Below are positions 35,673-44,350 of a DNA stretch of 64,000 bases, one piece after another. Source of the DNA: Burkholderia sp. Bp8963. GTDB lineage: Bacteria > Pseudomonadota > Gammaproteobacteria > Burkholderiales > Burkholderiaceae. The stretch is taken from assembly GCF_003854275.1 (NCBI RefSeq), contig NZ_QTQP01000001.1, forward strand, positions 1 through 64,000, written 5' to 3'. The first letter of the stretch is position 1. The number at the start of each line of letters is the position of its first letter. The notes beneath the pieces were generated by a model. That model was not told the origin of the DNA. It did not search any database and saw nothing but the letters and a program-made list of their open reading frames with translations. A program made the position numbers and the translations under genes.

Positions 35673-36422
35673 ATGACCACGCCACCCGACAAACCCCACA
35701 AGCCGAATTCGCGGCGTCACTTCCTGCGCTCGTCGGTCGCGCTCGTGCCGATCGCGTCGCTCGCCGGCTGCGATCTGCGCGCGTCGTCGCCTTCCGCGAC
35801 GACGGCCGGCAACGCATCCGCCGAATCGGCCGAAGCCGAGCGCGCGCCGTACAAACCGACGTTCTTCGACGCGAAGGAGTGGACGTTCGTCCAGGCCGCA
35901 GTCGATCGCCTGATCCCCGCTGACACCGAAGGCCCTGGCGCGCTCGAGTCCGGCGTGCCCGAGTTCATCGATCGCCAGATGGAAACGCCTTATGCGCACG
36001 GCGCGCTGTGGTACATGCAGGGGCCGTTTCAGCAGGGCGTGCCGGAACTCGGCTACCAGCTGAAGCTTGTGCCGCGCGATCTGTACCGGCTCGGCATCGC
36101 GGCCGTCAACGCGTACTGCGTGAAAACCCACGGCAACGCGTTCACGGATCTCGACGCGCCGACGCGCGACGCGGTGCTCGGCGCGCTCGAAAAGGGCAGC
36201 GCGCAGATCGACGACGTGCCGCCCGCGGTGTTCTTCGGGCAATTGCTGCAGAACACGCGCGAGGGCTACTTCTGCGATCCGGTCCACGGCGGCAATCGGG
36301 GGATGGCCGCGTGGAAGATGATCGGCTTTCCCGGCGCCCGCGCGGATTTCATGGATTTCGTCAACCAGAACGGCAAGCCGTATCCGTACGGGCCGGTCTC
36401 GATCAACGGGGAGCGTACCTGA
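35673..36422 (+). CDS. Gluconate 2-dehydrogenase subunit 3-type small subunit (Tat-exported)
   Basis: A 249-residue small subunit of a membrane-bound GMC dehydrogenase complex. A Tat signal is visible (SRRHFLRSSVALVPIASLAG), followed by a flexible Ser/Ala linker and the subunit 3 domain with EWTFVQAAVDRLIPADTEGP and FFGQLLQNTREGYFCDP. The small subunit carries the folded flavoprotein through the Tat system and stabilises it. ATG at 35673 places the twin arginine near residue 15; the frame extends upstream without a family match. It overlaps the flavoprotein gene as TGATG. Confidence 0.9.
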   Translation: MTTPPDKPHKPNSRRHFLRSSVALVPIASLAGCDLRASSPSATTAGNASAESAEAERAPYKPTFFDAKEWTFVQAAVDRLIPADTEGPGALESGVPEFIDRQMETPYAHGALWYMQGPFQQGVPELGYQLKLVPRDLYRLGIAAVNAYCVKTHGNAFTDLDAPTRDAVLGALEKGSAQIDDVPPAVFFGQLLQNTREGYFCDPVHGGNRGMAAWKMIGFPGARADFMDFVNQNGKPYPYGPVSINGERT

Positions 36423-38200
36423 TGGCCGCAGAGAAGAAGCCGCATGTCGATGCGGTCATCGTCGGCTTCGGCTGGACCGGCGCGATTCTCGCGAAGGAAC
36501 TGACCGAAGCCGGCCTGAACGTGGTCGCGCTCGAGCGTGGCGAATATCGCGACACGTATCCGGACGGCGCGTATCCGAACACGATCGACGAGCTGACCTA
36601 CAACATCCGCAAGAAGCTGTTCCTTGACCTGTCGAAGACGACCGTGTCGATCCGCCACGGCGTGAAGGACACAGCGCTGCCGTACCGCCAGCTCGCGGCG
36701 TTCCTGCCGGGCGAGGGCGTCGGCGGCGCGGGGCTGCACTGGTCCGGCGTGCACTTCCGGATCGCGCCGGAAGAGCTGCGGCTGCGCAGCCACTATGAAG
36801 AGCGCTACGGCAGGAAGTTCATCCCCGAAGGGATGACGATCCAGGATACGGGCGTCAGCTACGACGAACTGGAGCCGTACTTCGACTTTGCCGAGAAGGT
36901 GTTCGGCACGTCGGGGCAGGCGTACAAGGTCAACGGCAAGGTGGTCGGCGACGGCAACGTGTTCGACGCACACCGCAGCGACAACTTCCCGCTGCCCGCG
37001 CAGCTCAATACGTATTCGGCGCAGCGCTTCTTCGACGCGGCGAAATCGCTCGGCCTGCATCCGTACCGGCTGCCGTCGGCGAACACGTCAGGGCCGTACA
37101 CGAACCCGTACGGCGTGCAGATGGGCCCGTGCAACTTCTGCGGCTACTGCAGCGGCTACGCGTGCTACATGTACTCGAAGGCATCGCCGAACCTGAACAT
37201 CCTGCCCGCGCTGAAGCAGGTGCCGAACTTCGAGCTGCGCTCGAAGTGCCACGTGCTGCGCGTCGATCTCGACGACACGAAGAAGCGCGCGACGGGCGTC
37301 ACCTATATCGACCCGGCCGGCCGTGAAGTGCACCAGCCGGCCGATCTCGTGATCCTGGCCGCGTTCCAGTATCACAACGTGCACCTGCTGCTACTGTCGG
37401 GCATCGGCAAGCCGTACGACCCGATCTCGGGCGAAGGCGTCGTGGGCCGCAATTTTGCGTACCAGAACCTGTCGACGATCAAGGCGTTCTTCGACAAGGA
37501 CACCTACACGAACCCGTTCGTCGGCGCGGGTGGCAACGGTGTCGCGGTTGACGATTTCAACGCGGACAACTTCGACCACGGGCCGCTCGGCTTCGTCGGC
37601 GGTTCGCCGCTGTGGGTGAACCAGGCAGGGGCCAAGCCGATCAGCGGCATCGCGACGCCGCCCGGCACGCCGCAGTGGGGTTCCGCGTGGAAGAAGGCGG
37701 TCAAGGATAACTACGCGCACACGGTCTCGATGGACGCGCACGGCACCAACATGTCGTACCGCGACGTGTATCTCGATCTCGATCCGACCTACCGCGACTC
37801 GTACGGCCAGCCGCTGTTGCGGATGACGTTCGACTGGAAGGACAACGACATCAGGATGGCGCAGTACGTGACCGGCCAGATGAAGAAGATCGCGGAGGCG
37901 ATGGGGCCGAAGGCGATCGGCGTGTCGACGCGCGAGTTCGGCAAGCACTTCGATACGCGCCAGTACCAGACGACGCACCTCGTCGGCGGCGCGGTGATGG
38001 GCACCGATCCGAAGACGAGCGTGCTCAATCGCTACCTGCAGAGCTGGGACGTGCACAACGTGTTCGTGATGGGCGCATCGGCACTGCCGCAGGGCATCGG
38101 CTACAACCCGACCGGGATCGTCGCGGCGCTGGCCTACTGGTCGGCGCGCGCGATCCGCGAGCACTATCTGAAAAACCCCGCTCCGCTGGTGACCGCATGA
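36422..38200 (+). CDS. GMC-family flavoprotein dehydrogenase, gluconate 2-dehydrogenase type
   Basis: A 592-residue catalytic subunit. The FAD dinucleotide fold is near the N-terminus (VDAVIVGFGWTGAILAKEL). A cysteine cluster, Cys237-x2-Cys240-x2-Cys243-x4-Cys248 (GPCNFCGYCSGYACYM), resembles the iron-sulfur site of gluconate and related FAD dehydrogenases. The C-terminal block (GASALPQGIGYNPTGIVAAL) is also typical. It has no signal of its own and should ride on the small subunit. It would oxidise a sugar acid or polyol in the periplasm, passing electrons to the cytochrome subunit encoded next, whose gene overlaps by ATGA. Gluconate is the best guess because of the cysteine motif and the PtxS-like operator. 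Confidence 0.88.
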   Translation: MAAEKKPHVDAVIVGFGWTGAILAKELTEAGLNVVALERGEYRDTYPDGAYPNTIDELTYNIRKKLFLDLSKTTVSIRHGVKDTALPYRQLAAFLPGEGVGGAGLHWSGVHFRIAPEELRLRSHYEERYGRKFIPEGMTIQDTGVSYDELEPYFDFAEKVFGTSGQAYKVNGKVVGDGNVFDAHRSDNFPLPAQLNTYSAQRFFDAAKSLGLHPYRLPSANTSGPYTNPYGVQMGPCNFCGYCSGYACYMYSKASPNLNILPALKQVPNFELRSKCHVLRVDLDDTKKRATGVTYIDPAGREVHQPADLVILAAFQYHNVHLLLLSGIGKPYDPISGEGVVGRNFAYQNLSTIKAFFDKDTYTNPFVGAGGNGVAVDDFNADNFDHGPLGFVGGSPLWVNQAGAKPISGIATPPGTPQWGSAWKKAVKDNYAHTVSMDAHGTNMSYRDVYLDLDPTYRDSYGQPLLRMTFDWKDNDIRMAQYVTGQMKKIAEAMGPKAIGVSTREFGKHFDTRQYQTTHLVGGAVMGTDPKTSVLNRYLQSWDVHNVFVMGASALPQGIGYNPTGIVAALAYWSARAIREHYLKNPAPLVTA

Positions 38201-39663
38201 AGACGACCGTGAAACACAACGCGCGCATGCATCGTACGCACCGAATGCAGCGCATGATGCACGCGCCCCGGGTGGCACGCGCGCTCGCGTGCGGCGCGGC
38301 GTGGCTCACCGTGAGCTTCGCAGGCGGCTTCGCAGGCGGCTTCGCAGGCGGCTTCGCGGCGGCAGCCACGCAACCGGCGGCGGCAGCCACGGCGGCGGCG
38401 CCTGCCGCGCAATCCGCGGATGCGCTCGTCGCACGCGGCGCGTACCTGGCCCGCGCGGGCGACTGCGTCGCGTGCCACACCGCGAGCGGCGGCAAGCCGT
38501 TTGCAGGCGGGTTGAAGTTCGACACGCCGATCGGCGCGATCTACTCGACGAACATCACGCCCGACCCGAAGACGGGCGTCGGCGGCTGGACGCTCGACGA
38601 GTTCGACCGCGCGCTGCGCGCGGGCGTGCGCAAGAACGGCGACACGCTGTATCCGGCGATGCCGTATCCGTCGTACGCGCGCCTCACCGACGACGACGTG
38701 AAGGCGCTGTACGCGTACTTCATGCACGGCGTCGCGCCCGTGCAGCAGGAAAACCGCGCGGTCGACATCGTGTGGCCGCTGTCGATGCGCTGGCCGCTCG
38801 GGATCTGGCGCAAGCTGTTCGCGCCCGCGCCGAAAGCGTTCGATGCCATGCCGTACACGGATCCCGTCCTCGCGCGCGGCGCATACCTCGTGCAGGGGCT
38901 CGGCCACTGCGGCGCGTGCCACACGCCGCGCGCGCCGACGATGCAGGAGCGCGGGCTGACCGACGCGGACGGCCCGGACTTCCTGGCCGGCGGCGCGGCG
39001 ATCGACGGCTGGGTGCCGACGAGCTTGCGTGGCGAGCCGCGCACGGGGCTCGGCACGTGGACGAACGCGGAGATCGTGCAGTTCCTGAAGACCGGCCGCA
39101 CGCAGCGCACGGCTGCATTCGGCGGGATGACGGACGTCGTCGGCCACAGCATGCAGCACATGACCGACGACGACCTGAACGCGATCGCGCGCTACCTGAA
39201 GACGCTGCCGCCGAAGGTGCAGGGCGAGACGCCGTACACGTACGACGCGGCGGCCGCGCACGCGCTGCAAAGCGGCGACGCGAGCAAGCCGGGTGCGGCT
39301 GTCTACCGGGACAACTGCATGGCCTGCCATCGCAGCGACGGCCGCGGCTACACGCGCGTATTCCCGGCACTGGGCGGCAACCCGGTCGTGCAGGGCGACG
39401 ATCCGGCGTCGCTGATCCACGTGGTGCTCGCGGGCAGCGCGCTGGAGGGCACGCATACCGCGCCGTCGACGTTCACGATGCCGCCGTTCGGCTGGCGCCT
39501 GTCGAACCAGGAAGTCGCGGACGTCGCGAATTTCGTGCGCACGAGCTGGGGCAACACGGGCTCGACGATCACGGCCGCGCAGGTCGCGAAGGTGCGCAAG
39601 GCGACGCCGGGCACGCGGCCCGAGCCGCCGCCGGGCGCGCGCTATCCACAAGCCGCCCGCTGA
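38197..39663 (+). CDS. Triheme cytochrome c subunit of the GMC dehydrogenase
   Basis: A 488-residue membrane-associated cytochrome with three c-type heme sites: Cys90-His94 (CVACH), Cys238-His242 (CGACH) and Cys374-His378 (CMACH). It carries electrons from the flavoprotein to ubiquinone, as in gluconate, sorbitol and alcohol dehydrogenases. The N-terminus is long and basic, then hydrophobic (ACGAAWLTVSFAGGFAGGFA), serving as signal peptide. It contains a 12-bp tandem repeat, so length may vary between strains. The start at 38197 overlaps the flavoprotein stop (ATGA); a downstream ATG would shorten the basic stretch. Last gene of the operon. Confidence 0.92.
   Translation: MKTTVKHNARMHRTHRMQRMMHAPRVARALACGAAWLTVSFAGGFAGGFAGGFAAAATQPAAAATAAAPAAQSADALVARGAYLARAGDCVACHTASGGKPFAGGLKFDTPIGAIYSTNITPDPKTGVGGWTLDEFDRALRAGVRKNGDTLYPAMPYPSYARLTDDDVKALYAYFMHGVAPVQQENRAVDIVWPLSMRWPLGIWRKLFAPAPKAFDAMPYTDPVLARGAYLVQGLGHCGACHTPRAPTMQERGLTDADGPDFLAGGAAIDGWVPTSLRGEPRTGLGTWTNAEIVQFLKTGRTQRTAAFGGMTDVVGHSMQHMTDDDLNAIARYLKTLPPKVQGETPYTYDAAAAHALQSGDASKPGAAVYRDNCMACHRSDGRGYTRVFPALGGNPVVQGDDPASLIHVVLAGSALEGTHTAPSTFTMPPFGWRLSNQEVADVANFVRTSWGNTGSTITAAQVAKVRKATPGTRPEPPPGARYPQAAR
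38317..38352 (+). repeat. 12-bp tandem repeat, three copies, in the cytochrome signal peptide
   Basis: TTCGCAGGCGGC is repeated exactly at 38317-38328, 38329-38340 and 38341-38352, and a diverged fourth copy begins at 38353. It encodes repeated Phe-Ala-Gly-Gly in the hydrophobic part of the signal peptide. The unit is a multiple of three, so copy-number changes keep the frame and only alter signal length and hydrophobicity. Confidence 0.9.
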
Positions 39664-39787
39664 GCGGGGCGACGGGCATCCGCTGACGGGCAGCAGGCGA
39701 CCGACAGCGGGCGGCGGATATCCGGCGGCGGGCTGAGGGAGCGTCTCGCCAGCCGCCTCCGTAACGGTTCAACGCATTGCTCGAATC

Positions 39788-39811
39788 CGGCGCCGCCGTC
39801 GCACGGCGCCG
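39788..39811. terminator. Hairpin after the GMC operon
   Basis: CGGCGCCG at 39788-39795 and again at 39804-39811; the unit is self-complementary, so the two copies form an 8-bp stem with an 8-base loop. It lies in the 287-base gap between the cytochrome stop and the antiporter start. No T-run follows, so it is a candidate factor-dependent terminator only. Confidence 0.35.
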
Positions 39812-39950
39812 TCCAACCCGCGGGAGCCCGCCCGCACGTTCCCTTTGCGCCGCGCCGCCGCCGTGAAATTTTCGGTGCGGCGCGCCATTTCTCCGCCTCA
39901 TCCCTTATCCTTCAACCTTACTAAACGGTTACACCTACAAGGGAGGGGGG

Positions 39951-41672
39951 ATGCCACATGACGTCAGCCTGATTGCATTGCTCGCGGCCGGTTTCGGTCT
40001 CGCGATGATCTTCGGCTATCTCGCGTCGCTGCTCAAAATGCCGCCGTTGGTCGGCTACCTGCTCGCCGGGATCGTGATCGGCCCCGGCACGCCGGGCTTC
40101 GTCGGCGATCTGTCGCTCGCGCAGCAACTGGCCGAGGTCGGCGTGATGCTGCTGATGTTCGGGGTCGGGCTGCATTTCTCGCTCGGCGACCTGCTCGCGG
40201 TGCGCAAGATCGCGCTGCCGGGCGCGATCGTGCAGATCTCGGTGGCCACCGCACTCGGCGGCGGGCTCGCGCTGCTGTGGGGCTGGAACGTCGGTGCGGC
40301 GCTCGTGTTCGGCCTCGCGCTGTCGGTCGCGAGCACGGTCGTGCTGCTGCGCGCGCTCGAAGGCCGGGGGCTCGTCGAGTCGGTGAACGGGCGCATCGCG
40401 GTCGGCTGGCTGGTCGTCGAGGATCTCGTGATGGTGCTCGTGCTCGTGCTGCTGCCGCCCGTGGCCGGGCTGCTCGGCGGCACGCCGCCTGGCGACGCGC
40501 ACGGGGGCGGCGGCAGCGTGTGGGGCACGCTCGGCGTCACGATGCTGAAGGTCGCCGCGTTCATCGCGCTGATGCTCGTGGTCGGCAAGCGGGTGTTTCC
40601 GCGCATCCTGTGGCTCGTTGCCCGCACGGGCTCGCGCGAACTGTTCACGCTGTGCATGATCGCGGCAGCGGTCGGCATCGCGTTCGGCGCGGCGAAGCTG
40701 TTCGACGTGTCGTTCGCGCTGGGCGCGTTCTTTGCCGGGATGATGATGCGCGAATCCGAGTTCAGCCGGCGCGCGGCCGACGAGACGCTGCCGCTGCGCG
40801 ATGCGTTCTCGGTGCTGTTCTTCATCTCGGTCGGCATGCTGTTCGACCCGAAGGTGCTGCTCGACGCGCCGCTGCGCGTGATCGAGGTCGCGGCGATCGT
40901 GCTGGTCGGCAAGACGCTCGCGGCGGTCGCGCTGGTGCTCGCATTCCGTTATCCGCTCAATACCGCGCTGACGGTCGGCGCGGGGCTCGCGCAGATCGGC
41001 GAGTTCTCGTTCATACTCGCCGGGCTCGGGCGCGCGCTCGGGCTGCTGTCGGCGGAAGGGCAGAGCCTGATTCTCGCGGTTGCGCTGATCTCGATCGCGA
41101 TGAATACGCTCGTGTTCGCGATGATCGATCCGGCGCTCGCGTGGATCCGCAAGCATTCGGCGTTCGCGCGGCGGCTCGAGGCACGCGACGATCCGCTCGC
41201 CGCGCTGCCGATGTCCACGCCGCAGACCCACCTGACGGGGCAGGTCGTGATCGTCGGCTACGGCAAGGTCGGCGCGCGGATCGCGCAGGCGCTCGACGAG
41301 CGCGGGATCGCCTATGTGGTCGTCGAGCAGAATCGCGAGCTCGTCGAGAAGCTGCGCGAGGACGGCGTCGCGGCGGTGTCGGGCGACGCGATCGAGCCGA
41401 TCGTGCTCGTGCAGGCACACATCGCGCGGGCGGGGATGCTGGTCGTTACGCTGCCGGACGTGTTCGACGTGCGGCAGATCGTCGAGATCTCGCACACGCT
41501 CAATCCGTCGCTCGAGGTCGTGCTGTGCACGAACAGCGGCGACGAAGCGGCGCTGCTCGCGAGCGAAGGCGTCGGCACCGTGTTCATGGGCGAGACGGAA
41601 CTCGCCCGCGGGATGACCGAGCATGTGCTCGGCAGGATGACGAAGCCGGCCGCGGCCGCGCATGCGCATTGA
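39951..41672 (+). CDS. ybaL: KefB/YbaL-type cation:proton antiporter with TrkA-N domain
   Basis: A 573-residue CPA2-family transporter. About 12-13 hydrophobic segments span residues 5-390 (LLKMPPLVGYLLAGIVIGPG, LMFGVGLHFSLGDLLAVRK, FALGAFFAGMMMRESEFS). A cytoplasmic Rossmann RCK/TrkA-N domain follows (VVIVGYGKVGARIAQALDER, about residues 425-540). This is the architecture of YbaL, a relative of KefB/KefC potassium efflux systems. There is no accessory KefG/KefF gene nearby. GGGAGGGGGG directly before the ATG gives a strong ribosome-binding site. Confidence 0.93.
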   Translation: MPHDVSLIALLAAGFGLAMIFGYLASLLKMPPLVGYLLAGIVIGPGTPGFVGDLSLAQQLAEVGVMLLMFGVGLHFSLGDLLAVRKIALPGAIVQISVATALGGGLALLWGWNVGAALVFGLALSVASTVVLLRALEGRGLVESVNGRIAVGWLVVEDLVMVLVLVLLPPVAGLLGGTPPGDAHGGGGSVWGTLGVTMLKVAAFIALMLVVGKRVFPRILWLVARTGSRELFTLCMIAAAVGIAFGAAKLFDVSFALGAFFAGMMMRESEFSRRAADETLPLRDAFSVLFFISVGMLFDPKVLLDAPLRVIEVAAIVLVGKTLAAVALVLAFRYPLNTALTVGAGLAQIGEFSFILAGLGRALGLLSAEGQSLILAVALISIAMNTLVFAMIDPALAWIRKHSAFARRLEARDDPLAALPMSTPQTHLTGQVVIVGYGKVGARIAQALDERGIAYVVVEQNRELVEKLREDGVAAVSGDAIEPIVLVQAHIARAGMLVVTLPDVFDVRQIVEISHTLNPSLEVVLCTNSGDEAALLASEGVGTVFMGETELARGMTEHVLGRMTKPAAAAHAH

Positions 41673-41786
41673 CGGTGGGTGGCGGCCCGCTCAGTAGATC
41701 GTATGGAGCGTCAACTCCTGCGCCATCACGCAAATGTTGCGAGTCGTTCCTGACAAGTGGGATGGCGGAGGCGGCATACGGTCGCT

Positions 41787-43583
41787 TTACGAGCGCGCCG
41801 CCACCGTCGCCTGGGCCTGCGCGGTCGGCCTCGGCGGCGCGATCATGTCCGCCTCGACCGGCACGTCCGGCGGCACGCCCAGCAGTTGCAGCGAGCCGCT
41901 CGTGACCGACGAGAACACCGGCCCGGCGACGGTGCCGCCGTAATACCCCTTGCCGCGCGGCTCGTCGATCATCACCGCGACGATCAGGCGCGGATTGCTC
42001 ATCGGCGCCATCCCGGCGAACAGCGCCCGGTACTTGCCCTGCGCATACGACTTGCCGACCTGCTTGCGGGCCGTGCCGGTCTTGCCGCCGATCCGGTAGC
42101 CATCGACGCGCGCGCGGCGCCCGGTGCCGCCTTCGCCGACCGCCATCTCGAGCATCGAGCGGATCGCCGCCGCCGTCTGCGGTGTCGTCACGCGATGGCC
42201 GCGATGCGCGTCAATCGTCTGCTTGTCGGTGCCGTTCTTCAGCAGCGACACCGGATGCAGCGTGCCGTCGCCGGCGTACGCGGTGTACGTCTGCGCGATC
42301 TGCAGCAGCGACATCGACAGCCCGTAGCCGTACGCCATCGTCGCCTGCTCGATCGGCCGCCAGCGCTTGTGGGGCCGCAGCCGGCCCGACGCGACACCGG
42401 GGAAGGTCAGCTCCGGCGCCCGGCCAATCCCGTAATCCTGATACTTGTTCCAGATCGTCTCGGCGGGCAGGTTCAGCGCGAGCTTCGCGAGCGCGACGTT
42501 GCTCGATTTCTGCAGCGCCTGCGCGACGGTCAGCGAGCCGTGGTTCGACGTGTCGTGGATCACGGCCGGACCGATCTTGTAGGTGCCGGGCGACGTGTTG
42601 ATGATCGTGTTCGGGGTCACTTTGCGCTCGTCGAGCGACAGCGCGACGACGAGCGGCTTGATCGTCGAGCCCGGCTCGAACGTGTCGATTACCGCGCGGT
42701 TGCGCAGCTGCTGGCCGGTCAGGCGCGCACGGTCGTTCGGATCGAAGGTCGGGTAGTTCGCGAGCGCGAGGATCTCGCCGTTCTGCGCGTCGAGCACGAC
42801 GACGCTGCCGGCCTGCGCGTTGTTCTCCAGCACCGCGGCCTTGAGCTGGCTGAACGCGAGCTGCTGGATGCGCCGGTCGATCGTCAGCTCGATCGTCGCA
42901 CCGTGCTGCGCGGGCACGAGCGGCCGCGTGTCGGACACGATGCGCCCGAGCCGGTCGCGAATCACCTCGCGCTGCCCGGCGATGCCCGACAGCGGGCTGT
43001 TCGCCGCCAGTTCGACGCCTTCCTGCCCTTGATCCTCGACGTTCGTGAAACCGACCACGTGCGCGGCCGATTCGCCTTCGGGGTAGTAGCGCTTCGAATC
43101 GGCGATCTGCGTGACGCCCTCGATCGCGAGCTTGTCGAGACGGCTCGCCGTGTCGGCGTCGATCTGGCGCTTGAGCAGCACGAACGTGCGGTCGTGGCGC
43201 AGGCGCCGCTTGACCTCGGCGAGCGGCATGTCGAGCAGCTTCGCGATCTGCGGGTAATCCGTTTCGGCAACCTGCTTCGGATTCGCCCAGATCTCGTAGG
43301 TCGACAGGCTGACCGCGAGCATCGCGCCGTTGCGGTCGACGATGCGGCCGCGCATCGCGCCGAGCTCGATCGTGCGCTGATAACGCTTCTGGCCCTGGCC
43401 GACGTAGAACGCCTGGTTCGCGACCTGGACCCAGAACGCGCGGGCAATCAGCGCGGCGAACGCGACGAACATCACGATCACGACGAACTTCGAGCGCCAC
43501 ATCGGCAGGCGCGACGCGAGCACGGGATTCTTGGTTGCCGACGCGTACGGGTCGGCAGGATGGGTCTTCTTTTTCACGCTCAT
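41787..43583 (-). CDS. FtsI-like penicillin-binding protein (class B PBP)
   Basis: A 598-residue class B transpeptidase that cross-links septal peptidoglycan. One N-terminal transmembrane anchor (VVIVMFVAFAALIARAFWVQ) is followed by the dimerisation domain with RGRIVDRNGAMLA. The transpeptidase domain has Ser306-Thr-Ile-Lys309, Ser359-Ser-Asn361 and Lys500-Thr-Gly502, all intact. It is most like PBP3/FtsI but stands alone, with no mraZ-mraW-ftsL or murE neighbours, so it is a second copy outside the division cluster. ATG at 43583 gives the family N-terminus, although no good ribosome-binding site is seen. A longer frame to 43838 is not family-like. Confidence 0.92.
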   Translation of the reverse strand: MSVKKKTHPADPYASATKNPVLASRLPMWRSKFVVIVMFVAFAALIARAFWVQVANQAFYVGQGQKRYQRTIELGAMRGRIVDRNGAMLAVSLSTYEIWANPKQVAETDYPQIAKLLDMPLAEVKRRLRHDRTFVLLKRQIDADTASRLDKLAIEGVTQIADSKRYYPEGESAAHVVGFTNVEDQGQEGVELAANSPLSGIAGQREVIRDRLGRIVSDTRPLVPAQHGATIELTIDRRIQQLAFSQLKAAVLENNAQAGSVVVLDAQNGEILALANYPTFDPNDRARLTGQQLRNRAVIDTFEPGSTIKPLVVALSLDERKVTPNTIINTSPGTYKIGPAVIHDTSNHGSLTVAQALQKSSNVALAKLALNLPAETIWNKYQDYGIGRAPELTFPGVASGRLRPHKRWRPIEQATMAYGYGLSMSLLQIAQTYTAYAGDGTLHPVSLLKNGTDKQTIDAHRGHRVTTPQTAAAIRSMLEMAVGEGGTGRRARVDGYRIGGKTGTARKQVGKSYAQGKYRALFAGMAPMSNPRLIVAVMIDEPRGKGYYGGTVAGPVFSSVTSGSLQLLGVPPDVPVEADMIAPPRPTAQAQATVAARS

Positions 43584-43942
43584 GCGAGGGCTGGGTCGGG
43601 CCGCGAGGCGGCACACTGTCAGTCTGAATAATGCAATTGTAATAAATGAGTAATCGTCATGTGGGGAAAGTGTCGTTTTTTGCGCCGGATCGGCGCAAAA
43701 CCCGGTGCCGAAGCGGCTGGCGATCGGCGAGGTGAGGGGGCGAGGGAAGGGGGAACGGCGGAACGGGGAAACGGCGCATGCCGGCGATTTGCGCTCACGC
43801 TGGCCGGCCCGACCCCGATTGAAATGAATTCGGGCCAATTAAAAACGCCCCCGCAGGGGCGTCGCTAATTACGGATACGGAAAATAATTTCGATAAAACC
43901 GGAATAAACCCGAAACCCGCAGACAATACAGGTCAAAAATAT
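43584..43942. other. Intergenic region upstream of the PBP gene
   Basis: 359 bases without a gene. It contains AT-rich stretches (43626-43660) that probably hold the PBP promoter on the minus strand. A clear intrinsic terminator for the upstream minus-strand gene lies at 43841-43862. Confidence 0.5.
43841..43862 (-). terminator. Intrinsic terminator after the orphan gene
   Basis: Read on the minus strand: ACGCCCC (stem) – TGCG (loop) – GGGGCGT, followed immediately by TTTTTAATT. The stem is 7 bp (43845-43851 with 43856-43862). It lies 80 bases after the stop of the minus-strand hypothetical gene at 43943 and separates it from the PBP gene. This is the best intrinsic terminator in the window. 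Confidence 0.8.
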
Positions 43943-44290
43943 CTATCGATCGACGGAAATGAACTCCTTGTATTCCGGCTGGATCGTGCAAGTATCGATT
44001 GCCTGCAGTCGCCATGCACCTTGTGCGTGCTCGCCCGACAGCACGGCTGTCCCCTGTTCGCGCTGTACCGCGTCGAACGACAGCCCTTGCAGCTTGCAGA
44101 CGGCTGTCCCGTCGTCGGCTGCGCAGAGCGCCATAGCGCCCTCGACGTCCTTCACCTTACCCCAGGTCGGAAGATCGATACCCTGATGTGCCTCGCGAGA
44201 CCACAGCCCTTCGTCCGTGTCGACCCACAGAACGGCAAACGACTGCCGGGTCGCTGATTCGCTGCCATTAATCCGAATGGTGAGGCGCAT
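43943..44290 (-). CDS. Orphan hypothetical protein in lower-GC DNA
   Basis: A 115-residue protein, unrecognised. It looks like a beta-rich soluble domain (MRLTIRINGSESATRQSFAV, LWVDTDEGLWSREAHQGI) with three cysteines and a C-terminal ...IQPEYKEFISVDR. ATG at 44290 has AGGAG eight bases upstream. Codon use and base composition are less GC-rich than the neighbours, suggesting acquisition. It has its own intrinsic terminator and an operator-like dyad 45 bases upstream, so it appears to be an independent transcription unit. Confidence 0.65.
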   Translation of the reverse strand: MRLTIRINGSESATRQSFAVLWVDTDEGLWSREAHQGIDLPTWGKVKDVEGAMALCAADDGTAVCKLQGLSFDAVQREQGTAVLSGEHAQGAWRLQAIDTCTIQPEYKEFISVDR

Positions 44291-44334
44291 TGCATCGTCT
44301 CCTAAAAAATGACTCATTCGACCGTTTAGAGTGA

Positions 44335-44350
44335 CAGTCTAGATAGACTG
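44335..44350. promoter_or_regulatory. Operator-like dyad upstream of the orphan gene
   Basis: CAGTCTAGATAGACTG is a perfect inverted repeat (7-bp arms, 2-base centre) centred about 53 bases upstream of the orphan gene's start codon on the minus strand. It could be a repressor site overlapping its promoter. No regulator gene is adjacent. Confidence 0.5.
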
